A DNA stretch of 64,000 nucleotides, taken from the NCBI GenBank assembly GCA_013373015.1, contig JABXIQ010000027.1, forward strand, positions 1 to 64,000, given 5' to 3'. Below the pieces are notes generated by a model. That model searched no databases and was not told the DNA's origin. It saw nothing but the letters and a program-made list of their open reading frames with translations. Of the stretch, positions 29,761 to 37,538 are shown one piece after another. The position numbers and the translations under genes are program-made. The stretch comes from Kangiellaceae bacterium. GTDB lineage: Bacteria; Pseudomonadota; Gammaproteobacteria; Enterobacterales; Kangiellaceae. Each line of letters starts with the position of its first letter. The stretch's first letter is position 1.

Positions 29761-31179
29761 TTATTCATTACTGAATAGTGCGTTGATAAAATCATTGGCG
29801 TCAAATTCACGCAGATCATCAATGCCTTCACCGACACCAATAAACCGAATCGGTACTTGCAGTTTATCAGCTAGGGCAAAAATTACACCACCTTTTGCAG
29901 TGCCGTCTAATTTGGTGATGGTTATGCCTGTTAAGCCCACTGCTTTATGGAATTCAGTGGCTTGGTTTAGCGCGTTCTGACCTGTGCCAGCATCTACCAC
30001 CAACATGATTTCGTGAGGTGCGCTTGGGTCAATTTTTTGCATGACACGTTTTACTTTGGCCAACTCGTCCATCAAATTGGATTTTGTGTGTAAACGACCT
30101 GCGGTATCAGCTATCAACACATCAATATCGCGTGCTTGAGCAGCTTGCAGTGAATCAAAGATCACTGAGGCCGAATCGGCGCCAGTATGCTGCGCGGTGA
30201 CATGAATATTGTTGCGCTCGCCCCATACCTGCAACTGCTCAACCGCAGCAGCACGGAAGGTATCACCAGCGGCTAACATCACAGATTTACCCTCGCTTTG
30301 GAATTTCTTCGCCAGCTTGCCAATGGTCGTAGTTTTGCCAACACCGTTAACACCAACCATCAGAATAACAAAGGGTTTTTTATCTAGAATCAACTGGTTA
30401 GAGCAGGGCGATACAATGTTAGATAAGAGTTCGCGTAGTCGATCCATCAAGGATTGCGGATCTTTAAGTTCTTTGCGTTCTGCTTTGTCGGTTAAATCAT
30501 CAATGATTTTGCGAGTGGCTTCTACGCCGACATCGGCCATTAATAATTGAGTTTCAATTTCTTCCAACAAATCATCATCAATCTGTTTACTACCCAAAAC
30601 TAAGTCGGCAATACCGCTGGTCAGTTGTGAGCGGGTTTTGCTTAAACCGTCTTTAAGTCGAGCAAAAAAGCCTTTCTTTTCAACCGGCTGTTGGACAATA
30701 GATGGCTCGGCTTCGGTGTGTGTTTCAGTTACTTGAGGCTCATCTGCTATCGGAGCTAAAAGCCCTTCAGATTGTACTGTCTCTTGCCTTGTTTCTGTCT
30801 CTGGCTCCTGCACTGATGACGGCTCAACTTGTGGCTGTTGCTGAGCTTCTTTATCAGCAATAGAAATGGTGATTTGCTCAGATAACTGTTGATTGAGCTG
30901 CTCGACAGCTTGCTCAAATTCTTGATGTTCTGGTGCGATTTCAGGCTTTATTTCAGAATGGGCAACTTCTTGAGTAGCGTCAACGGTATCAATCTCAGCT
31001 TCTATCTTATCACTATGCTCAGTCGCCTGTTCGATTTCTTCAGCAACTTCTTGATCCAATTCCTGCTCGATGGCCTCTTCAGCTTGCTCAAGCGCTTGTT
31101 CTGAGGACTCGGTGATGTCAGGTTGTGACGATTTTTTGCGGAAAAAACCAAATAATCCGCCTTTTTTCTTTTCGCTCAT
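29761..31179 (-). CDS. ftsY: Signal recognition particle receptor FtsY with acidic Glu/Gln-rich N-terminal A domain
   Basis: VGVNGVGKTTTIGKLA; DTFRAAAVEQL; DTAGRLH; TKLDGTAKGG. Confidence 0.96.
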   Translation of the reverse strand: MSEKKKGGLFGFFRKKSSQPDITESSEQALEQAEEAIEQELDQEVAEEIEQATEHSDKIEAEIDTVDATQEVAHSEIKPEIAPEHQEFEQAVEQLNQQLSEQITISIADKEAQQQPQVEPSSVQEPETETRQETVQSEGLLAPIADEPQVTETHTEAEPSIVQQPVEKKGFFARLKDGLSKTRSQLTSGIADLVLGSKQIDDDLLEEIETQLLMADVGVEATRKIIDDLTDKAERKELKDPQSLMDRLRELLSNIVSPCSNQLILDKKPFVILMVGVNGVGKTTTIGKLAKKFQSEGKSVMLAAGDTFRAAAVEQLQVWGERNNIHVTAQHTGADSASVIFDSLQAAQARDIDVLIADTAGRLHTKSNLMDELAKVKRVMQKIDPSAPHEIMLVVDAGTGQNALNQATEFHKAVGLTGITITKLDGTAKGGVIFALADKLQVPIRFIGVGEGIDDLREFDANDFINALFSNE

Positions 31180-31305
31180 AGGGCTTAATCGTTGTTATTT
31201 CTTAAAGGTCATCGCCAAAACTTACAATTGGCTAACTTGTTAAAATTCTTAAAGGCGCTATCCTATCACTTTCCCTAACAGGGCGTAAGATAACACTCTA
31301 TAAAT

Positions 31306-31923
31306 ATGGCCAATCGCAACAAACTCAATAGTGGTAAAAGCGCTAGCAGTAAAAGTGCCGTCAAAAGTCATGGCAAATCTGGCATTTTCCGCGTGATTGG
31401 CGGCCAGTGGAAAGGGCGCAAGTTACGTTTTATTGAAGTAGAGGGCTTGCGACCCAGTCTTGATCGAGTACGTGAAACCCTATTCAACTGGTTGCAATGG
31501 GATATTCGAGGCGCAAAATGCTTAGATTTATTCGCCGGCTCGGGCGCGCTTGGCATTGAAGCATTGTCGCGTGGCGCGGGCGAAGTACAATTCATCGAAC
31601 TTAATAAAAAAGCAGCTAATCAATTGAGAAGCAATCTTGAACAGCTGCAAACTGATGATGCTCGTTTATTTAATGGTGACGCTTTGAAGTTTGTTGAAAC
31701 TAATCAGCAAGCCTACGATATCATCTTTATTGATCCGCCGTTCCATAAAGGAATTGCTCAAAATGTCATTGATCAATTGGCGCAATCGGCGACCATTCAG
31801 TCAGAAACCTTGATTTATATCGAAGTGGAGCAGGGCTTGGAGCTGGATATCCCAGAGCATTGGCAATTATTAAAAGATAAAAAAGCAGGGCAGTTGCTAT
31901 ATAAGTTGTTTCAAGTAACTTAA
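31306..31923 (+). CDS. rsmD: 16S rRNA (guanine966-N2)-methyltransferase RsmD
   Basis: RVIGGQWKGRKL; LDLFAGSGALGIEALSRGA; IIFIDPPF. Confidence 0.95.
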   Translation: MANRNKLNSGKSASSKSAVKSHGKSGIFRVIGGQWKGRKLRFIEVEGLRPSLDRVRETLFNWLQWDIRGAKCLDLFAGSGALGIEALSRGAGEVQFIELNKKAANQLRSNLEQLQTDDARLFNGDALKFVETNQQAYDIIFIDPPFHKGIAQNVIDQLAQSATIQSETLIYIEVEQGLELDIPEHWQLLKDKKAGQLLYKLFQVT

Positions 31924-31932
31924 TTATTGGTC

Positions 31933-31952
31933 ATTCCCGCGAAAGCGGGAAT
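31933..31952. repeat. REP-like palindrome ATTCCCGC-GAAA-GCGGGAAT
   Basis: Perfect 8-bp inverted repeat with GAAA (GNRA) loop in the context GGTCATTCCCGCGAAAGCGGGAATCTA. Confidence 0.7.
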
Positions 31953-32026
31953 CTACTAAAGTTTACTCTATGAGCTTCCATCTAAAAGAGCTGTTATTGG
32001 AAATGCTTTTAATGATGGACAAATTT

Positions 32027-32311
32027 CTATGACTTATACAAAACCCGTATTAAGTGAAATCCAAAGCGGGTTTTAACTGGGCCAATAACCGATTTATCTT
32101 CGCTGCCTTTAGCAAATACCGCTTGATCGAAAGGTTTGACCATAGCACCACGTTTAAACTCGCCTAAATCACCACCCTGCTTTTTTGATGGACACATTGA
32201 ATGTTGTTTGGCTAATTTGAAGAAATCTTCGCCTTTTTCTAAACGGACTTTAAGAGCCTGCGCTTCAGACTCTGTTTTCACTAAAATATGTAATGCTGCT
32301 GCTTTGTTCAT
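32027..32311 (-). CDS. ppiC: Parvulin-type peptidyl-prolyl isomerase
   Basis: AAALHILVKTESEAQALK; SMCPSKKQGGDLGEFKRGAMVKPFDQAVF; RFGFHLIRV. Confidence 0.93.
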   Translation of the reverse strand: MNKAAALHILVKTESEAQALKVRLEKGEDFFKLAKQHSMCPSKKQGGDLGEFKRGAMVKPFDQAVFAKGSEDKSVIGPVKTRFGFHLIRVLYKS

Positions 32312-32319
32312 ATGAAATA

Positions 32320-32772
32320 TTATTGAGATTTTTGCGCATCAACTAAAGCTAGTTGATAGATGTTTTTAGAAACATGGCGTCTTAGGTTGTTAAGCCAGCG
32401 CTCATAATGTTCTCTTTTTACAGCACATTTGTCTGCACTCTTACTACAATCCACTCTTCTGTCGCTTACAGGAACAAAATGAATACTATTACCAGCGATA
32501 TCAATGCGAACAACAACATCGTTACCTTTGTAATTATCAAGCATAGCGGTAATGGAGCTATCAGTTTGTGACTGTATTTTCCATCCATTAATCTTTGATA
32601 TGGCACTAATAACAAGTGTTATTGGATCATCAACATAGTTTCCAAACTTTAGAGGAGCTATGTAAAGTTTGTAGCCATTTTCAGTTTGTGTGGCATTCTC
32701 AAGAGAATATTGCTGTGCATTGCTTGATAGGCTTATAAAAAGTGCAATACAAGTAAATAAAAGACGATACAT
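32320..32772 (-). CDS. Secreted protein of unknown function (paralog A)
   Basis: Signal peptide; AISKINGWKIQ...CSKSADKCAVKREHYERWLNNLRRHVSKNI. Confidence 0.6.
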   Translation of the reverse strand: MYRLLFTCIALFISLSSNAQQYSLENATQTENGYKLYIAPLKFGNYVDDPITLVISAISKINGWKIQSQTDSSITAMLDNYKGNDVVVRIDIAGNSIHFVPVSDRRVDCSKSADKCAVKREHYERWLNNLRRHVSKNIYQLALVDAQKSQ

Positions 32773-32783
32773 GGTTACATTCC

Positions 32784-33218
32784 TTATAAGTTATTTTGAA
32801 TATGGTGACGTAAGCGTTTTACATAACTGTAGTAATGTCTGTGATTTTCATAACAGATACGATCAATCACATTCTCACAAGCATAGTCATCATAACCATC
32901 AACGTATTTGATTTGTATTAAGCTGTCATTGTACTCAACATCAACCATGATCATTTGTCCACGATAGTCAAAACGGGCTCTTATGCGGCCATCTTCTTCC
33001 TCTTCTAGAAACCAAGCCATTCCACGGGTTTGTTTCATTGCGGTTAGGATGGCTAAGCGAGCGTAGGCCTTGTTTCCGGGGTTAAGCATTTCTTCATGAG
33101 CCGCACGAATTTTACTGTCGGAATCTTTGGGTTTGGCTGAACCATCAATGATCAGAGCGCTGGGCTCAGCAAAGCAGGGAAGCGCAATAAAAGATAGCAC
33201 TATAAGGAGTTTCTTCAT
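32784..33218 (-). CDS. Secreted protein of unknown function (paralog B)
   Basis: Signal peptide; AMKQTRGMAWF...ACENVIDRICYENHRHYYSYVKRLRHHIQNN. Confidence 0.6.
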   Translation of the reverse strand: MKKLLIVLSFIALPCFAEPSALIIDGSAKPKDSDSKIRAAHEEMLNPGNKAYARLAILTAMKQTRGMAWFLEEEEDGRIRARFDYRGQMIMVDVEYNDSLIQIKYVDGYDDYACENVIDRICYENHRHYYSYVKRLRHHIQNNL

Positions 33219-33335
33219 GGGTAAGTCCTTTTCATTAAAATTATTGGTTTTATAAAAGTAGGCTAATTTTAATCAGCTTTGACATAAACATCAAACCGAA
33301 TGTCATTATCTCTTATCTTATGGGGTTTCTGATCT

Positions 33336-33653
33336 TTATACGTTCCAAAAAGTAAAGGTAATAGCCGAGAACAGGCCGATTATTGTTAAGATTAGACTTA
33401 CACTTACACTAAAAAAAAGTCTTGTATGCTTGTGTTTTTTATATTTTAAAAAGAAAAAGGAAAACAGAGCTGTTGCAATTCCGAACCAAAACAATGAAAC
33501 GCAATAAGCTTCAAAACCATAAAACTTAGCCATGGTATTTCTGCCGAAATAGGCGATATTGTTATAAATAAGATGATAGGCTGTAATGGCTGAGAGTATT
33601 AAAGGAGCTAGTATACCTAAACAAAGCATTTCAACTTTTTCGTATTTAGTCAT
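33336..33653 (-). CDS. Small membrane protein of unknown function (start MTKYEK)
   Basis: Three TM helices. Confidence 0.5.
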   Translation of the reverse strand: MTKYEKVEMLCLGILAPLILSAITAYHLIYNNIAYFGRNTMAKFYGFEAYCVSLFWFGIATALFSFFFLKYKKHKHTRLFFSVSVSLILTIIGLFSAITFTFWNV

Positions 33654-33654
33654 T

Positions 33655-34452
33655 TTATTTAACATAAACATCAAACCTATTGCCTTTGCTTTCAATACTC
33701 ATGCTGGGTTTTTGCTCATTCAAATAAGGCGCGTAGCTGGGTCTTTTGACCACTACACGTTTTGCAGCGTTTTCTATGGCTATGGGCAGCAAGTTATTGG
33801 CATCGGGGTCTTCGCCGACTAATAATTTTACCAAACGCATTTCTTTTTTGACTGAGGCGGATTTATTGCGCGGTGGGAACATGGGGTCAAGATAAATAAT
33901 GTCGGGTTGCTCTGTTCGTGCAATTTGTTCAATTAAATCAATGGATTGACCATGATATAGCTCAAAACCTTGAGTAAATAATTGGCTTATACTAGTTGTG
34001 TCACTAGCCGCGCGATGGATAGCATCTTGCAATAAGCTGGCAACATAAGGCGAGCGTTCGATGATACGTAATTGGCAGCCTAGATTGCGCAATTCCGCTG
34101 CATCGCGTCCTAAGCCACCTGTAGCATCTAATATTTTGGGTTGCCAATTGGATTTTAATCCACAGGCTTTGGCGATATGTTGTTTGCGTCCACCGCCATG
34201 TTGGCGACGATAGGCGACTTGACCTGCGACTAGATCCACGTACATATTGACCAACTTACCATCTAATCGAGCAAAAAAACTTAACGCGGGCTGTCCATCA
34301 ACTTGCTGATAAGCAAAATAACCTTGATAATCACCTGACTCGATTGAGTCAGTCAGATCTTTATCGGTGACGATCGGTAAATGCTGCAGCCATTGTGGTG
34401 GTGATAGATTCGGGTAAGCTTGCTGATGATAAAAAGCCAGTTGCGGTTTCAA
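33655..34452 (-). CDS. rsmJ: 16S rRNA (guanine1516-N2)-methyltransferase RsmJ
   Basis: ILDATGGLGRDAAELRNLGCQLRIIERSPYVASLLQDAI; DIIYLDPMFPPRNKSA. Confidence 0.93.
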   Translation of the reverse strand: MKPQLAFYHQQAYPNLSPPQWLQHLPIVTDKDLTDSIESGDYQGYFAYQQVDGQPALSFFARLDGKLVNMYVDLVAGQVAYRRQHGGGRKQHIAKACGLKSNWQPKILDATGGLGRDAAELRNLGCQLRIIERSPYVASLLQDAIHRAASDTTSISQLFTQGFELYHGQSIDLIEQIARTEQPDIIYLDPMFPPRNKSASVKKEMRLVKLLVGEDPDANNLLPIAIENAAKRVVVKRPSYAPYLNEQKPSMSIESKGNRFDVYVK

Positions 34453-34469
34453 AATAGTAAATGTATTGA

Positions 34470-35318
34470 GTGATTATGCCTGTTGACGATAAGAATACCA
34501 TTATTGAGTTACATATTGATATTACTGAGGCCATTATTGAGCAGAAAATCAATGTTTTGGAGCTATTGGCAAGTCATACAGACTTATCTAAACAAAAGTT
34601 GAAAGATGCCATGAATAAAGGCGCGGTGTGGCTTTCTAGTAGCGCAAGCGCGAAAAACGCAAAAGTCATTCGACGTAAAAAAGCCAAGTTACAAGCGGGC
34701 AATCAACTATCCCTTCATTATAATAAAAGCGTTTTAGAACAAGAAGTTACAGAACCAAAATTGGTTGATGATCAAGCGGATTACTCGGTTTGGTATAAAC
34801 CTTATGGGCTCTGGTCACAGGGCTCAAAATGGGGTGATCATTGCTCAATTGGCCGCTTGGTCGAGCAATATTTTGATTTTGGCCGACAGAGTTATATTGT
34901 TCATCGATTGGACAGAGCAGCAAACGGATTGATGTTGATTGCTCATAACAAAAAAGCAGCACATAAACTGGCTGAGATGTTCGCCAAACGTAAAGTGCAA
35001 AAGGTTTACCACGCCACCGTAATGGGAAAATTAATTGATAAACAAACTATCAATTTAGATATTGATGGGAAAACCGCCATCAGTCACCTCGCGCCACTCG
35101 AATATCTTAATGAGCTAGATCAAAGCCGAGTAGAGGTGATCATTGAAACAGGGCGTAAACATCAAATTCGTAAACATCTGGCAGCAATAGGGCATTCAAT
35201 TGTTGGTGATCGGCTTTATGGTGGTGCTGATGATAGTTGTCCAGATTTGCAACTGACCGCCAAGCAATTAGGTTTTATTTGCCCTGTAAGCGGTGAGCAA
35301 AGAGCTTACCAAGCTTAG
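34470..35318 (+). CDS. RluA family pseudouridine synthase
   Basis: IVHRLDRAANGLMLIAHNKKAA; GRKHQIRKHLAAIGHSIVGDRLYG. Confidence 0.93.
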   Translation: MIMPVDDKNTIIELHIDITEAIIEQKINVLELLASHTDLSKQKLKDAMNKGAVWLSSSASAKNAKVIRRKKAKLQAGNQLSLHYNKSVLEQEVTEPKLVDDQADYSVWYKPYGLWSQGSKWGDHCSIGRLVEQYFDFGRQSYIVHRLDRAANGLMLIAHNKKAAHKLAEMFAKRKVQKVYHATVMGKLIDKQTINLDIDGKTAISHLAPLEYLNELDQSRVEVIIETGRKHQIRKHLAAIGHSIVGDRLYGGADDSCPDLQLTAKQLGFICPVSGEQRAYQA

Positions 35319-35336
35319 TCATTTAGTTATTTATTC

Positions 35337-35912
35337 ATGTCAGATGCTTTGATTTCTCAAGTTAAAAACTGTCGCTTATGTCAGGATTTGCCATTAGAAC
35401 CAAACCCCATAGTACAGTTTAATCCTAAGGCGAAAATTTTAATTGCTGGGCAAGCTCCAGGACGGATAACATACCATAAAAACCGTCCTTTTGATGATCC
35501 AAGCGGTGATCGTTTGCGTGATTGGTTGAGCGTTGACCGAGAAACATTTTATGATGAAACGCAATTCGCCATAATTCCCATGGCTTTTTGCTACCCAGGA
35601 ACTGGTTCGGGTGGCGACTTACCGCCACCAGCAATTTGTGCTAAAACTTGGCGGCAAAGATTACTCGATAACCTGCCAGAACTACAGCTCACATTGGTGA
35701 TTGGGCGCTATGCGATAGATTGGCATTTGCACATTGATAAAAAACAAACGGTGACGGATATTGTTAAAGCTTGGCAAAGCTACTACCCCAGAATTATTCC
35801 ATTGCCACATCCAAGTCCAAGGAATAATCGTTGGCTAAAGAGTAATCCATGGTTTGAGCAAGAATTATTGCCAGAATTACAAAGTTTAGTAGCAATAAAC
35901 CTCAATCATTGA
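35337..35912 (+). CDS. Uracil-DNA glycosylase family protein
   Basis: ILIAGQAPGRITYHKNRPFDDPSGDRLRDWL; LPHPSPRNNRWLKSNPWFEQ. Confidence 0.9.
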   Translation: MSDALISQVKNCRLCQDLPLEPNPIVQFNPKAKILIAGQAPGRITYHKNRPFDDPSGDRLRDWLSVDRETFYDETQFAIIPMAFCYPGTGSGGDLPPPAICAKTWRQRLLDNLPELQLTLVIGRYAIDWHLHIDKKQTVTDIVKAWQSYYPRIIPLPHPSPRNNRWLKSNPWFEQELLPELQSLVAINLNH

Positions 35913-36472
35913 TGAAATGCCTTTTCTAATATTTTTTCAAAAACATTGCTTCCCTGTTCTTGAGCCACTTGAATATTGCGCTCAGGAATTTCATCAGGGT
36001 TGTCAATGTTAGTAAGTGCTCGCTCTAGACTGGTTTCGCGTAAAATGTGCAAAATTGGGTAGGGTGAGCGGTTGGTATAGTTGCTGGCATCATCTTCTTC
36101 AACGCCATCAAAAAAATAATTAGGGTGGAAGCTGGCTATTTGATAAACACCTTCATAACCCTCTTTTTCAAGCAATTGATTGGCTAAATCAACCAGATCT
36201 AAATAATCATAGAATTTAGAAAAGCCATGAGAAAAAATCAGCAGGCTGGTTTCAATAGTGCTATCACTGTCTAGTAATTTAAAGACTTCAATCAACTGGT
36301 ATAAAGCCTCTTCGGGATTAGAGGTATCACTTTCTTGATAGTTAATGCTATTACGCACAAATTCGCGTTTGGCAAACGGACAAAAGTTGAAACCAATAAC
36401 GGTATGCTCTAACCAATATTGAGTGGCTTTAATGGCTTGTTGTTCAAGATGTGTAGAACTCATGTTAATCAT
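35906..36472 (-). CDS. DUF1415 family protein
   Basis: ATQYWLEHTVIGFNFCPFAKREF; YQIASFHPNYFFDGVEEDDASNYTNRSPYPILHILRE. Confidence 0.85.
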   Translation of the reverse strand: MINMSSTHLEQQAIKATQYWLEHTVIGFNFCPFAKREFVRNSINYQESDTSNPEEALYQLIEVFKLLDSDSTIETSLLIFSHGFSKFYDYLDLVDLANQLLEKEGYEGVYQIASFHPNYFFDGVEEDDASNYTNRSPYPILHILRETSLERALTNIDNPDEIPERNIQVAQEQGSNVFEKILEKAFHQ

Positions 36473-36616
36473 TAGTCGTGATAATTGTGGCTAATATAAC
36501 ATGAAGGTGAGTAATACTATAAGTTGAGCTAGAAGAAACGGTATTACAAAAAGATTAACGCATGTAAGAAATAGATGGCTCTGAAGTTCAACGCTCCAGA
36601 GCCATAAGCTGTTGTT

Positions 36617-36964
36617 CTAGGCCTTTTTGATTAAACCTATGATCAGCAGCAGTATCACTGCGCCGATAGTGGCAGAGATAATAGCATCAATAATGCCGCC
36701 ACCTAATGACAAACCAACTTTAGGTAATAGGTAGCCGCCAACAAAAGCACCTAAGATACCAACCACGATATTACCGATCAGGCCAAAACCACCACCTTTG
36801 ATGAGGTTGCCAGCTAACCAGCCAGCGATTGCGCCGATAAATAAGAAAACAATTAAGCTAGTAGGATCCATGTCATTCTCCATAAAATTATTTGATAGTA
36901 TTCTCAAATCCTGTTGGTTATTCAGTACCAATGATTCAAGCCCATTTACATTAATACATATCAA
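36617..36964 (-). CDS. GlsB/YeaQ/YmgE family stress-response membrane protein (true start probably internal)
   Basis: FIGAIAGWLAGNLIKGGGFGLIGNIVVGILGAFVGGYLL. Confidence 0.88.
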   Translation of the reverse strand: MICINVNGLESLVLNNQQDLRILSNNFMENDMDPTSLIVFLFIGAIAGWLAGNLIKGGGFGLIGNIVVGILGAFVGGYLLPKVGLSLGGGIIDAIISATIGAVILLLIIGLIKKA

Positions 36965-37043
36965 GGGCTTATACGAGGAATATGGTTACGATTTAACCAG
37001 AATTTACATTTATCAAGTTTAGAATCTGAGATTAGCAGTGTGA

Positions 37044-37370
37044 TTAAAAATATTGCAGCAAATCCTCTGGTATTGGCATTGGCTTAAAGGGGGACACATT
37101 GGCACCACCTGTGTTGCCAAGTGGGTATTTCCCAAATAGCGAGCCTATAGAGCCGAGCATACGAATAATTTGTCCAAATATTTCTTTGCCATCCAATCGC
37201 TTCAGGCCATGTATAAACATCCAATAGTGCGACGTTAAGTGCTTGATATAAAAGGGTTGGCTGAGAATATGCGCGCGTTCAAGGTGATGAAAGCTGGCTT
37301 CAAATTGTTGGTTTTTAAGTAATTGTTTTGCAAGTTGTAGTTCGTGTTTAAAGGCCTGATCAATATTCAT
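37044..37370 (-). CDS. DUF3703 family protein
   Basis: HHLERAHILSQPFYIKHLTSHYWMFIHGLKRLDGKEIFGQIIRML. Confidence 0.75.
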   Translation of the reverse strand: MNIDQAFKHELQLAKQLLKNQQFEASFHHLERAHILSQPFYIKHLTSHYWMFIHGLKRLDGKEIFGQIIRMLGSIGSLFGKYPLGNTGGANVSPFKPMPIPEDLLQYF

Positions 37371-37410
37371 AAATACTACCTAATTCACATAAAAAAAGAA
37401 CTTTGAAGAA

Positions 37411-37439
37411 TTGACAGACTAGTTGGTCTGTAGTTAAAT
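37411..37439 (+). promoter_or_regulatory. Sigma70-like promoter of the MMPL/LolA/TetR operon
   Basis: TTGACA-N17-TTAAAT, overlapping operator 1. Confidence 0.6.
37414..37431 (+). promoter_or_regulatory. Palindromic operator 1 (probable TetR-family site)
   Basis: ACAGAC-tagttg-GTCTGT perfect inverted repeat. Confidence 0.75.
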
Positions 37440-37483
37440 ATCAATCCCCTAAATGAAAAATTAGCAAAATTTTTTGCCTTTGA

Positions 37484-37501
37484 ACAAACTAAATGGTTTG
37501 T
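37484..37501 (+). promoter_or_regulatory. Palindromic operator 2 (probable TetR-family site)
   Basis: ACAAAC-taaatg-GTTTGT, same motif as operator 1 (ACARACTANWTGGTYTGT). Confidence 0.75.
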
Positions 37502-37538
37502 TGGTGAAAAAGCGAATATAGCTTGTTAAGGATCTGCT

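Noticed and set aside
36574-36603. Possible terminator GGCTCTG...CCAGAGCC after the GlsB-like gene
   Set aside because: Stem present but no convincing T-tract on either strand.
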